This document shows positions 42,502 to 51,502 of a DNA stretch of 52,771 nt, piece after piece. The stretch comes from a bacterium. GTDB taxonomy: Bacteria; Vulcanimicrobiota; Xenobia; Xenobiales; Xenobiaceae. Both the position numbers and the translations under genes were made by a program. The stretch lies in contig JAUNIO010000003.1 in NCBI GenBank assembly GCA_030535355.1, forward strand, positions 1-52,771, in the 5' to 3' direction. Below the pieces are notes generated by a model that was not told the DNA's origin, made no database searches, and worked only from the letters and a program-made list of their open reading frames with translations. The number at the start of each line of letters is the position of its first letter. Position 1 is the stretch's first letter.

Positions 42502-43800
42502 TCAGCTTTTAGCCGCCTCCTGACATTTAGCTTCCAAACTGTGGACCTGCTGAGCGAAATTGGACGGCAGATCAGGGATATGAGCCACAGCCGAAGCGGC
42601 TATGCCATCAGCTTCCAGCTGTTTGGCTGCGGTTTCTGCATTTAAGTTATCCCTTTTCAGTAAACTGTCGCGCCGGGCGCACAGCGCCAAAGAGCGCATT
42701 TGTTCAAAATCGGCCGCTCTCCGATTCACCAAGCTGCGATACGCGCCTTCGTCGACAGCTCCGCTGCGCCATTTATCATCTGCGGCCTGCACAGCTTCAA
42801 CAGCGCGGCTCATACCTTTCGCCGCCAGCAGCAGCGGGCTCTCAGCCGCAGCGTCTATAGCCGCTATTGTTCCCTGGCAAAACTGCAGGCTGCTGGCCAA
42901 TTCTTCGTTATAGCGCCGCACCAAAGCGCTATTGGCTTTATTTTTATTAGTTTCGTATCTGATCGCGCAGAGGTAATTATCCGTGCTGACCGCCAGATAA
43001 TTGACCGCAAACCACACGGTATCTTCCGGAGAATCCAGCTGCGGCTGCGGGGAAGCCTCTTCCTCGGCAGTAAAGCCTGACCATTTCCGGCTGATTGCTG
43101 TCTTAAGCCGCTGCATTTTCGTCAGATTCCCACTGCCTTTGCTGTCCAGCAGCGCATAAAAACGCTGCCGTGCTCCTTTAAGCAAAGCCTCATTGTCATC
43201 GAGTCCCACACCCTCATAACAAAAGAGCACATCGGCTTCTGCCCGCCCTTTCCACAGCATATAGCCTCCATACTTTTGGGCACAGCGCACAATTAACGTT
43301 TCTATCAGCTGCTGTTTGGCCGCGCACTCTTCATTCCATATTTTTTTGTCTTCAGCGGTAATCTGCTCTCCCGCCAAACGCTTGGCCAGGCGCAGCGTCC
43401 CCTGCAAATCGTAAATTCTGTCGCATAAAGCGTTCAGCATCATCAGCTCAATACGCATATCGCTGACAGAATCGCCTTTGGCTTTCTCCAGCAGGAATTT
43501 GTGAGTCAATAAGCGTTTGCCGTACCACATATAAGTGGATTTAAATAACTTTAAGTCATTATTCCGCTTGGCTTCGGCATATTCCCCAGCGTAGCGGCGA
43601 TAATCGCGCACTATCTCCGCAAAAACCGCCCACATGGTTTCATCGCCGTCCATGGGGCGCATCATTGACGCGGCTTCATTTTCCTCGCCCCTCCCCAGCG
43701 CTGAACAGCCACACCCCCACGCCAGGCAGACTAATCCCAGCATCAGCAGCAGAACTCTGCTGCGCAAAGACAAATACCGCCCACTATTCGGCATCCTCAT
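42502..43800 (-). CDS. Lipoprotein of the local four-gene family (copy C)
   Basis: This is a 432-residue protein. A signal peptide with a lipobox at LAWGC/GCGC (about residues 27-32) is present. Residues from about 53 (DETMWAVFAEIVRDYRRY) and about 255 (DTVWFAVNYLAVSTDNYLC) begin two copies of the same helical module, so the protein is an internal duplication. Between them lies GGYMLWKGRAEADV, the family's central motif. Its ATG overlaps the stop of the upstream paralog in an ATGA arrangement, with GGAG just before. It is co-translated with 43797-45296. The function is unknown. Confidence 0.75.
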   Translation of the reverse strand: MRMPNSGRYLSLRSRVLLLMLGLVCLAWGCGCSALGRGEENEAASMMRPMDGDETMWAVFAEIVRDYRRYAGEYAEAKRNNDLKLFKSTYMWYGKRLLTHKFLLEKAKGDSVSDMRIELMMLNALCDRIYDLQGTLRLAKRLAGEQITAEDKKIWNEECAAKQQLIETLIVRCAQKYGGYMLWKGRAEADVLFCYEGVGLDDNEALLKGARQRFYALLDSKGSGNLTKMQRLKTAISRKWSGFTAEEEASPQPQLDSPEDTVWFAVNYLAVSTDNYLCAIRYETNKNKANSALVRRYNEELASSLQFCQGTIAAIDAAAESPLLLAAKGMSRAVEAVQAADDKWRSGAVDEGAYRSLVNRRAADFEQMRSLALCARRDSLLKRDNLNAETAAKQLEADGIAASAVAHIPDLPSNFAQQVHSLEAKCQEAAKS

Positions 43801-45296
43801 TTCTCCTCAAATAGCTTGACTGTCAACGGCTCCGGAGCTCCTTCATAAACCATCAGGCACATGACATAGTAATCAAATCCGCATAAGTCATATAGATAAT
43901 CCCAGCGCGCACTCAGCATCCCGTAACGCAGCTTTTCCAAATTCGCTTCATCTTGCTTTATATTAGCGACAAATTTTTTATAATCTACTTTTCCCTCTCT
44001 GTACCTGTCCCAATCGGATAATATCTCTTCTATGCCTGAACAAAGATCGAGCGTAGCCTGGCGCAGGGCAGGTACTTTTTTATACTCAGGCGTATCTAGC
44101 TGGAGGCGGCAGCTCTGCACATCTAGTGCCAAGTAATCGCGGTAATGCTGCATTTGCGGGCCGTTTTTATCGTACAGCTCACGAATGCGGCATTTTTCCA
44201 TAAAAGCGCTGCCCCTGTTGTTCTTATCTCTGAATTTAACCATCCACAAATAATTATCGGCACTCAGCGATAAATAATGGGCCAGTTCCCAGACTTTGTC
44301 TTCTGCCGTGCGGACGCGATAATACACCGGAACCGGCATAACATCGGTAAAAAACTGAGGATTGCGGGAATAATTGATCTTCAAAATATTGATAGGCTTG
44401 TATTTAAGCAAACCATCAAAGCCCCTGCACAGCATCAGCCCAAGCGGTGCCAAAAATGAGCCATGCTTTTGCCGCAGTTCTAAGCAGCGCACTTTAGAAG
44501 CTTTGAGCAATTGAGAGGTGCTATATACCCCGTCAGTGCCGACCGTGCTCAGAGCCTTGCGCACATCTTTTTCTGTCATTCCACGCCACAGCAAAAAACC
44601 GCCGTGGCCCAAAGCACACCAGCGATCCACGGCGTACGCAGACTGGTCTGGATTCCGCATCAAATCTTTTATGAAAGGATATATAAAAGCTTTATCCCGA
44701 TTCTCCGCGCAGTACAGTTTATAATAATCTTCCGATTCTAGTTTAGACCAATTATTACGAGGATTACTGTTTTTTAGATTGGCTGTATAAATCTGGTCTT
44801 CATAAAGCGCGGAAAACACATTAAAATTCTGATAGTACAAAGCATACTTCAGCTTAGCGTCACCGATGTACCCGGTTTTATCAGACTCAGCCAGCTTTTC
44901 TAACTCTTGGCGATGCGCTCTAAACCGCTGATCAAAAGCAGCGGAGATTCTTCTGTATTCAGCGACATCAAAGATAACAGGCTTAGCCTGACCTCCTTTC
45001 TCCGCCGCCTGCTGCCCATCATCGTCATCATTGTCATCATCATTTGCTCTGGATTCACTATAGTCTTCGCTGCTGTACGCTTTACCGCGCAGTTCCAGAG
45101 CAGTTTTAAAAAACGCTTGGCTGTCTTTCGATAAACTGTCAAGCCAACTCCACAGCTGATCTTCCTGAGCCTGTTCTTCAGCGCTAGGTCCCCTGGTAAC
45201 AGCAGCATCAAGATAATACAAAGCCACTCCAAAAATTAATAGAACCAAAAGCAACAGTTTTCCCGAAAAAATCCTGCGTTTTACGCTTTCACTCAT
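43797..45296 (-). CDS. Membrane-anchored protein of the local four-gene family (copy B)
   Basis: This is a 499-residue protein. ATG 45296 is preceded by GGAGAAGGA; an upstream ATG at 45326 has no such site. A signal anchor (about 10-31, LLLLVLLIFGVALYYL) precedes an acidic Asp-rich stretch (about 85-95). Family motifs are HGGFLLWRGMTEKDV (central), VWELAHYLSLSADNYLW, NNRGSAFMEKCRIR, DRYREGKVDYKKF and MVYEGAPEPL. It is most similar to copy D at 40660-42165, implying a recent duplication. It ends in an ATGA overlap with copy C. The mature protein is expected outside the cytoplasmic membrane. Confidence 0.75.
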   Translation of the reverse strand: MSESVKRRIFSGKLLLLVLLIFGVALYYLDAAVTRGPSAEEQAQEDQLWSWLDSLSKDSQAFFKTALELRGKAYSSEDYSESRANDDDNDDDDGQQAAEKGGQAKPVIFDVAEYRRISAAFDQRFRAHRQELEKLAESDKTGYIGDAKLKYALYYQNFNVFSALYEDQIYTANLKNSNPRNNWSKLESEDYYKLYCAENRDKAFIYPFIKDLMRNPDQSAYAVDRWCALGHGGFLLWRGMTEKDVRKALSTVGTDGVYSTSQLLKASKVRCLELRQKHGSFLAPLGLMLCRGFDGLLKYKPINILKINYSRNPQFFTDVMPVPVYYRVRTAEDKVWELAHYLSLSADNYLWMVKFRDKNNRGSAFMEKCRIRELYDKNGPQMQHYRDYLALDVQSCRLQLDTPEYKKVPALRQATLDLCSGIEEILSDWDRYREGKVDYKKFVANIKQDEANLEKLRYGMLSARWDYLYDLCGFDYYVMCLMVYEGAPEPLTVKLFEEK

Positions 45297-45437
45297 ACTG
45301 TCCTTCTCCGGTTTATACCAGCACAAACAACATTAGGCTATACAGCACCACCACATGCCGGCAGCGTTCTTCATTTGTGACAAAGCTGATTATTTTGCGC
45401 AGCCGGCATTTGTTTCCCCAATCGCAGCCTGGCTAGA

Positions 45438-46685
45438 CTACTCATTAAACGCTATAGGTGAAATGCCGTCGTTGAACATAGTATGGTTGACCATATTGGG
45501 ATCCCGGGTAACATTCGTCAGATAAATTCTTCTGGCTTCATACAGACCAGCATTCAGTTTCACGAATTCAGCCTCTCTCTGCTGCAAAGCTTTCTCCAGC
45601 GCTTTTAATTCTATCTTACCGCTTACATAGTCGTTATAATTGCGCACAATCTCCTCACCCACTGCGCACATGGACACAGCGGCTTTTTTTACTTCGGGCG
45701 CAGTTCTAGCTCCGTAGGCTTCTATTTTGCGGCGGCACATCTGAATATCTGCGGCGAATTCGCTGCACAGCTTCTTTTGCAGTTCGTCGTCGCGCTTATT
45801 GCTGAAGGTCTTCAGCCACCACATCTCGTTCTGCAGGCACAGCGAAAGGTAATTAGCTGTATTCCAGATTCTATCGTCAGTGCTGTAATAATAACGGGGA
45901 TAGTCGGTATTATACCGATTCGTATCCGAACTCCCGGCATCCGCTTTGGCAGCAGTTCCCGAGGCTGACTTCTGCTGTTGCTTGAGCTGCTCGCAGCGCT
46001 TCCTGGCCTCCGTTAAACAGTTTTCTATATCTTTATCAGCCAATCCCAGCTTTGCGTAATCGCGGCGCACATCCTCTTCGGACTTGCCAGCCCAAAGCAG
46101 ATAACCGCCGTGAAGCTGCGCACAGCGGTAAGTATTTGCCAGCATAGCTACTTCTTTGGTAATAAACTCGCCAAACTGCACTAGGCTTTCCTGATCTTGG
46201 GCCACACTCTGATCGTTTTTGTCAGCTAATTTCTTTAAAATAGGCTCCGCATAGCTCAATTCCAAAGCGCGAAAACGCAAAGCGTAATACAGCAATACTT
46301 CGTCGCGATACCCTACCGCCGCATCGTCAGCCGTATTATCCAGCTGCTTGCGGCAGCGCCCCAAGTTCACAATAACCTGTTTAGCGAGAATGCACATAAA
46401 CTTGTCGCGGTCTTTCTCTTTATAAGCTGCGACAATTTCATTATTGTAGGGACCATAATCTTGGGACAATTTCAGTAGCGTATTCCACAAACGCTCATCT
46501 ACGCCCTGAGCATCGTCCACGAACTTAGAATCCGGAACAAACTTAGAATCACTGGAAGAATCTGCTACCTCAGCAGCATTAATCTGACTGCTGTTCCGCA
46601 TCATAGGACCCGCCAGCAAAACAGCTCCAGTTATAAGGAACGCCGCTAACAATAGACCGCAGATTATTTTCTTTTTCTTAGACAC
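45438..46685 (-). CDS. Membrane-anchored protein of the local four-gene family (copy A)
   Basis: This is a 415-residue protein. GTG 46685 has GAGG eight bases upstream; the longer ATG at 46709 has none. After a signal anchor (about 5-25) the mature part has two homologous halves, DERLWNTLLKLSQDYGPYN and DRIWNTANYLSLCLQNEMW, joined by GGYLLWAGKSEEDV. This is the clearest case of the internal duplication. It is the first gene of a probable operon with copies B and C. The upstream region carries a 16-bp fragment of the intergenic repeat. No known family was recognised. Confidence 0.72.
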   Translation of the reverse strand: MSKKKKIICGLLLAAFLITGAVLLAGPMMRNSSQINAAEVADSSSDSKFVPDSKFVDDAQGVDERLWNTLLKLSQDYGPYNNEIVAAYKEKDRDKFMCILAKQVIVNLGRCRKQLDNTADDAAVGYRDEVLLYYALRFRALELSYAEPILKKLADKNDQSVAQDQESLVQFGEFITKEVAMLANTYRCAQLHGGYLLWAGKSEEDVRRDYAKLGLADKDIENCLTEARKRCEQLKQQQKSASGTAAKADAGSSDTNRYNTDYPRYYYSTDDRIWNTANYLSLCLQNEMWWLKTFSNKRDDELQKKLCSEFAADIQMCRRKIEAYGARTAPEVKKAAVSMCAVGEEIVRNYNDYVSGKIELKALEKALQQREAEFVKLNAGLYEARRIYLTNVTRDPNMVNHTMFNDGISPIAFNE

Positions 46686-46784
46686 CTGTATTACCTCGCT
46701 ATATTTCATTCATAAAGCTGAGCCGAATAATTCAAAGTAAAGATACATTTGATCCTTAGCGTTCCAATCCTTGAATGGAATGCA

Positions 46785-46800
46785 CCTTTAGGGGGAGTCA
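46785..46800 (+). repeat. Possible fragment of the intergenic repeat
   Basis: CCTTTAGGGGGAGTCA matches the first hairpin's right half in the element at 6-85. Only 16 bases match, so it may be chance. Confidence 0.35.
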
Positions 46801-46910
46801 TAATGTATTGCTAGTAAGAGCCCAAGCTGCGTTAGGCGCTTACTTTATCTGACCTAAGCTGACAAAAGAGCAGGAAGGCTTTTTTGGCCATACGAATAGA
46901 ATAAAACTGT

Positions 46911-47711
46911 ATGGATATAGATTTAAAAAGCCGCCTAGAAAGCATTTTCCCCATTGTTCGCCAGGCTTCAGCCTTAGCGCTAAGCCATTTTGGTAAAGTC
47001 AGCCCGCACAATAAGCCAGACGGTTCCGTAGTCACCGAAGCCGACGCTCTTACGGAGCGCCTAATAGTAGAAGGTTTGCAAACCCGTTTTCCTGATGAGA
47101 CTATCATAGGAGAAGAACTGGGCCAAAGCCAGGGAATTTCTAACTGCGTCTGGTCGATAGACCCCATTGATGGTACTGCGGCTTACTCCTCACGGCTGCC
47201 CTTTTGGTGCGTAAGTATAGGCTTACTGGTGGAACATCAGCCTGTACTCGGTATCATTTCCCTTCCGGCTTTGCAGGAGACCTATTACGCTTATCAAGGC
47301 GGAGGTGCCTATATGGTTTCCGAACGCTGGGGCAAAGAACGCCTGCAGATTCCCGCAGGAGAAGGGCCGGCAGATTTGCACAGAAACTCGCAGATTTGCG
47401 TACCTTCTAAATTCAGCAGACGTTTTTATTTAGATTTTATAGGCAAACAGCGCAGCTTTGGCAGCACAGCCATTCACGCCTTATTAGTGGCCCGTCACGA
47501 CGCGGCAGCTGCAATAATGCGTCCCTATCAGTGGGATATAGCGGGGGCCGCCGCCATCCTGCGCGAAGCTGGCGGCACAATGGCAGCTTTAGATGGCACC
47601 CCTGTCGATATACAGAACTTGCTCCCCCCTGACTCCGGCAACCCCGATCTTATTCTGGGTACTCCCCAGATCATCGATTACCTGCGGCAGCGCATCCATC
47701 CTCGCATCTAA
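46911..47711 (+). CDS. Inositol-monophosphatase-family phosphatase
   Basis: This is a 266-residue Mg2+-dependent phosphatase of the IMPase/CysQ/FBPase superfamily. Metal-site motifs are GEELG (about 67-71), WSIDPIDGTAAY (about 80-91) and WDIAGAAAIL (about 208-217). VVTEADALTERLI near residue 37 is also typical. The substrate could be inositol phosphate, PAP or a sugar phosphate; sequence alone does not decide. ATG 46911 has no strong ribosome-binding site. It is first of three plus-strand genes. Confidence 0.87.
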   Translation: MDIDLKSRLESIFPIVRQASALALSHFGKVSPHNKPDGSVVTEADALTERLIVEGLQTRFPDETIIGEELGQSQGISNCVWSIDPIDGTAAYSSRLPFWCVSIGLLVEHQPVLGIISLPALQETYYAYQGGGAYMVSERWGKERLQIPAGEGPADLHRNSQICVPSKFSRRFYLDFIGKQRSFGSTAIHALLVARHDAAAAIMRPYQWDIAGAAAILREAGGTMAALDGTPVDIQNLLPPDSGNPDLILGTPQIIDYLRQRIHPRI

Positions 47712-47848
47712 CCGGCAGCCCTTGTCTTCCTGCTAGACATTTTCGGGCCTACGCAGGTAATTCAGCCAAACAACGCGAAAAATCAGCATAATAATATAAA
47801 TAAGTCTATAGGTTTTTCTTTTATTTAGCCGACCGAGGTATATTAGCA

Positions 47849-48334
47849 ATGAGCATGGCACAAAATGAACATGAGCGCATGGCCGAACTCCATCTGGAAC
47901 GGGGTAAACGCCACTTTGAACAGGGCGAGATAAAAGAAGCCGTAGCCTCGCTGACAGAATCTTTTACGTTCGATCCCCGACGCGCCGAAACCCTTTATCT
48001 GCTGGCCGAAATTTATGGAGCGGCGGGTTATATCGATCCGGCTGTGGATCTAATCCAGAAAAGCCTGCGCGAAGACTACATGAACGTAAGCGGCTGGATC
48101 ATGCTGGCCAACCTTTATGCCCAAAAGGGCGGAGCCTACCTCGACTTGGCTATGGAACAGCTCAATATGGCTGAAGGCATAGACAGCAACAACTCTATGC
48201 TCTACTATCTGCGGGGCAACATCATGGCCCAAAAGGGCGATACCGACAAAGCGATAGAAAATCTGCAAAAAGCTCTGGAACTCGACAGCAATAACTCCTA
48301 TGCTAAACACGACCTAGAGGCTTTGCAAAAATAG
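47849..48334 (+). CDS. Tetratricopeptide repeat protein
   Basis: This is a 161-residue protein of about four TPRs (AELHLERGKRHFEQGEIKEAV; ETLYLLAEIYGAAGYIDPAV; GWIMLANLYAQKGGAYLDLAM; SMLYYLRGNIMAQKGDTDKAI). It has no signal peptide, so it is cytosolic. GAGG lies ten bases before ATG 47849. It lies 47 bp upstream of the YfhO-like gene, possibly co-transcribed. It acts as a protein-interaction scaffold; the partner is unknown. Confidence 0.85.
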   Translation: MSMAQNEHERMAELHLERGKRHFEQGEIKEAVASLTESFTFDPRRAETLYLLAEIYGAAGYIDPAVDLIQKSLREDYMNVSGWIMLANLYAQKGGAYLDLAMEQLNMAEGIDSNNSMLYYLRGNIMAQKGDTDKAIENLQKALELDSNNSYAKHDLEALQK

Positions 48335-48381
48335 TATATTCTAGCGCTCTCTCGCCTTAAACAAATGTAGCACTGCACTAT

Positions 48382-50622
48382 ATGGGAAAATTTGTACCGC
48401 AAAAACTGCACGAACCCCTAATAGTTATTCTGCTGTGTATGTTCGTCATCACAGCTTTTTTTTATCCTGCAATTTTTCAAGGCCAGCTTATCTTCCAAGA
48501 AGACGGCACTGGTTCCGATGCGCTGGACCTCAATATTGTCAGGCGTTATTTAGCAGTTCAGTCTATACTTCAGTACAAAGAGTTTCCGCTTTGGGAGCCA
48601 AAAATCGCCTGCGGTGCCCCTTTGTTTGCTGAAAGCGAAGCTGGCGTCCTCTATCCGGGCATATTATTTTTTTTCCTGGACAATTTAACGCTAGCCGCCA
48701 ATTTGACCGTCTTATCCGCGATTCTCATCGCTATGCTGGGCAGCTATTATTGGTGCAGATGTTTAAAACTTGAGCCTTGGCCTTCCGGAGTAGCGGCCTT
48801 AGTCTATGCTTTAAGCGAAATATTTATACTGCAGACCGCCAATTTTAACATTATTCACGTAATCGCCTGGCTTCCGTTAAGCCTAGCCATCATACATTTA
48901 ATCTTTAACACTGGTAAAACTCATTATTATTTCGCCCTGACATTTATATGGGCTATGCAGCTTCTCGCCGGGCATTTTCAGATGGCTGCGATCTGTCAAA
49001 TATGCTGCTGGCTCTATATATTTTGCCTGCTGTTTATAAAAAAAATAGAGACAGATGTTCTGCCCTGGAAAATTCTCGGATTATCGGCAGTATCACTGGG
49101 GCTGGCTATTGCTTTAAGCGCAGTCCAGCTCCTGCCCACAAAAGAATTCACAGAACAGTCTACCCGCAGCGCCGCCGTGCCACTAGACTGGCTGGACGCC
49201 CATTCTCCAAAATTTCACGGTTTACAGTTTCTTTTTAATCCTTTCTATTCTTCGGAAGCGGAGAGGGCACAGCCGCACTTTAAAGCCAAATTCAATAGAT
49301 TCAATTCACTGCCCTATATAGGTATTTTGCCATTGCTCTTAAGCTGTTTCAGTCTGTACAGCCTTAAACAGCAAAAGCTTATCGCCGGTTTATTGCTTAT
49401 GGCCGGTTTTTTTCTTTTAGTCGCATTAGGCCCAAAATATGGCGTTTACTATATACTATGGAAATATATGCCGTACATAAGCAATTTTCGCGTAACCGTA
49501 CGGTTTGCGATACCTTTGGTCTGCATCATAGCCGTTTTAGCAGCCATGGGGACTCAGAATTTAAGCACTTATGTAAAACGGCTATACAATAAAAACACCG
49601 CCGTATTGGCCACTGCTGCAGTGCTGTCCTTGATCTGTCTGGATTATGGTTACGTCAATAACGAAGTGCAAGGCTACCTGCCCTCTAACTGGAACTCCTC
49701 CCCGCCTGTGCTGCAGACATTAAAAACGCCACAGCGCATATACTCCCCATATAGCTGTTTTGCCTGGGGAAGCTATCTCGATTATCTTTCAGCCCATAGA
49801 GGCTCGCGCGGCGATATTTACTGGCAGCACCGCAGTCTATTAAGCCCAGGCGTGCTTCCTCTATGGGGCAGGGAAGCCCCAGATGACTACATATTTTACG
49901 GCACAGGAATCGTGCTTAAACATTCCGCCAATATGCAAAAAGCCATGTCTGAGCTCATGAAAAAGGCTTTGATAATTGACTCACCAGAAAGGCAACTGCT
50001 CGCTCCCCGGCTTACCAACTGGATGCGCATACAAGGCATAACGCATTTAATAACACCGCTTCCCCTGCCAGCGGACTGGCCTCATTCCGAATTTGCAAGC
50101 GTACAGACCCATCCCGTCGCTGAAATGCCACATAAACAGATATATATTTATGCTTTAGCAAATTCCCAAGCCAAACTGCGCTTAGTAGCGTCAGTACAGG
50201 CCAAGACACCCAATAATTGCTTAAACTTAGAAAAACTATTAGGATTGAAGGGGAGAAGCACAGTTTACGAAAGCGATTTAGACTGCCCAGCCAGCATAGG
50301 AAACGTCAGCCTTGAAACTGCGACGAACCATCGTTTAACGCTCACCACCGATTGCGGGCAGGACGCCTATTTGATAATCAGCAACACTTTTGACGGCAAT
50401 TGGAAAGCTAATGTCGATGGCCTGCCTACTCCAATCAGCCTCACCAATTTAGCTTTTCAAAGTCTTCCCGTCTCCAAAGGCAAGCACCGCGTGGAGCTGC
50501 GCTATATTTCCCCCGCCTTCGAGCTGGGCTGGAAAATCAGCCTTACAGCGGCAATAGCCTTTATCGTCCTATGGATTGTGTCTATATTTAGACAGCAAAA
50601 ATGTAAGCGTCAAACGAACTGA
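48382..50622 (+). CDS. YfhO-like polytopic membrane protein
   Basis: This 746-residue protein has about ten or more membrane helices in the first ~420 residues, starting LIVILLCMFVITAFFYPAIF. The family's first extracytoplasmic loop has IFQEDG, LWEPKIACGAPL and VLYPG. A soluble extracytoplasmic domain (about 430-720) ends FDGNWKANVDGLPTPI and SKGKHRVELRYISP, matching the YfhO C-terminal module. A last helix lies at about 717-738. YfhO proteins are GT-C-like and linked to glycosylation of teichoic acids or surface glycans in Firmicutes; the role here is inference. It is followed by a partial intergenic repeat. Confidence 0.82.
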   Translation: MGKFVPQKLHEPLIVILLCMFVITAFFYPAIFQGQLIFQEDGTGSDALDLNIVRRYLAVQSILQYKEFPLWEPKIACGAPLFAESEAGVLYPGILFFFLDNLTLAANLTVLSAILIAMLGSYYWCRCLKLEPWPSGVAALVYALSEIFILQTANFNIIHVIAWLPLSLAIIHLIFNTGKTHYYFALTFIWAMQLLAGHFQMAAICQICCWLYIFCLLFIKKIETDVLPWKILGLSAVSLGLAIALSAVQLLPTKEFTEQSTRSAAVPLDWLDAHSPKFHGLQFLFNPFYSSEAERAQPHFKAKFNRFNSLPYIGILPLLLSCFSLYSLKQQKLIAGLLLMAGFFLLVALGPKYGVYYILWKYMPYISNFRVTVRFAIPLVCIIAVLAAMGTQNLSTYVKRLYNKNTAVLATAAVLSLICLDYGYVNNEVQGYLPSNWNSSPPVLQTLKTPQRIYSPYSCFAWGSYLDYLSAHRGSRGDIYWQHRSLLSPGVLPLWGREAPDDYIFYGTGIVLKHSANMQKAMSELMKKALIIDSPERQLLAPRLTNWMRIQGITHLITPLPLPADWPHSEFASVQTHPVAEMPHKQIYIYALANSQAKLRLVASVQAKTPNNCLNLEKLLGLKGRSTVYESDLDCPASIGNVSLETATNHRLTLTTDCGQDAYLIISNTFDGNWKANVDGLPTPISLTNLAFQSLPVSKGKHRVELRYISPAFELGWKISLTAAIAFIVLWIVSIFRQQKCKRQTN

Positions 50623-50654
50623 CAGCGAGCAGACGAGGATATAAGGACCATTCT

Positions 50655-50686
50655 CAAGTTAGCTAATCGCTAACTAAGCGGCATTA
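50655..50686 (+). repeat. Partial copy of the intergenic repeat
   Basis: CAAGTTAGC-TAATC-GCTAACTAA then GCATTA matches the second hairpin of the element at 6-85. The stop codon of the minus-strand lipoprotein (50684-50686) is formed by the last three bases of the repeat. Confidence 0.6.
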
Positions 50687-51340
50687 CCCATTATTATCGT
50701 TTATTTCTTTAGCGCTGCGGCGCAGCTTTTCTATCGAATCGGCCGCGGGATTGTCTGCTTCCTGCAAATTCAGCGTTTCACTGCCCTCCGCAGCCGACGC
50801 CCTGCCGCTGACGCCCTCCGCAGCAGCGCTTGGGCGTGAATCCGCAGCGGAGATAGCCTCATCTGGCAATGGCGAAACCGTCAGATAATTAACTTTGCCA
50901 TCTTTGACATACACCGTCAGGCCAGGGTAATTGAGCGCCTGAGGGGCCTCGCTGCTGGGACTGCCTAAAATTTGACGTACGTCTTTTTCTTTGGACATTA
51001 CCCAGATCCCGTCCTGCGTAGCTCCCTCATATGACTGCCACTCTTCTTGCTGGGGATATAAATTTACGCAATCCACCCTATTACTGCGGTACGAGATCTC
51101 CACGCCTTTCTGATGGTACGCCACGATGACATTAGCAGCATCAAACGGATTGCTGTAAACGTCATCTGGCTGGCCCCACGCCGCTTCCACCTGGGTGCGC
51201 TCTTCGTGCAAGCTGAGGTCCTTTATGCCCTTTCCAGGCATGATATATCCCAAATGCTCAGTCTTAGCGGCTGGAGCACAGCCCCAGGTACAGAGAGCTA
51301 ACAAACTCAGGCTACATCCCCATGAAACTATTCTTTTCAC
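50684..51340 (-). CDS. Lipoprotein with two BamE-like modules
   Basis: This is a 218-residue protein. GTG 51340 has GAGG seven bases upstream. The lipobox TWGC puts Cys at about residue 21. Two short modules of the SmpA/BamE-like type follow: MPGKGIKDLSLHEERTQVEAAWGQP (broken about residues 35-60) and GIWVMSKEKDVRQILGSP (about 110-128). An Ala/Glu-rich disordered tail has GVSGRASAAEG. It shares this module type with the exported protein at 27097-28218. It lies downstream of the L,D-transpeptidase gene on the same strand and is probably outer-membrane or periplasmic. A BAM role is not claimed. Confidence 0.7.
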   Translation of the reverse strand: MKRIVSWGCSLSLLALCTWGCAPAAKTEHLGYIMPGKGIKDLSLHEERTQVEAAWGQPDDVYSNPFDAANVIVAYHQKGVEISYRSNRVDCVNLYPQQEEWQSYEGATQDGIWVMSKEKDVRQILGSPSSEAPQALNYPGLTVYVKDGKVNYLTVSPLPDEAISAADSRPSAAAEGVSGRASAAEGSETLNLQEADNPAADSIEKLRRSAKEINDNNG

Positions 51341-51418
51341 TGTTAAGCCTCAACATTTCTCAGCTGCCTTTGACTAACCCATTTCAGCCGCTGTTTATCA
51401 GCCGCTGTTTCGCTGCCG

Positions 51419-51479
51419 CCCCTCATCCTTTAGGGAGAGCCAGATAGTTCGCAGGTTAGCTGATAACTAAACGGCATTA
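51419..51479 (+). repeat. Diverged copy of the intergenic repeat
   Basis: CCCCTCATCCTTTAGGGAGAG, then CAGATAGTTCGCA, then GTTAGCTGATAACTAA and GGCATTA follow the order of the element at 6-85. The copy has several changes and a shortened second hairpin. It lies between the L,D-transpeptidase stop and the lipoprotein start. Confidence 0.6.
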
Positions 51480-51502
51480 AGCAAAATACAAAATAAATGA
51501 AA

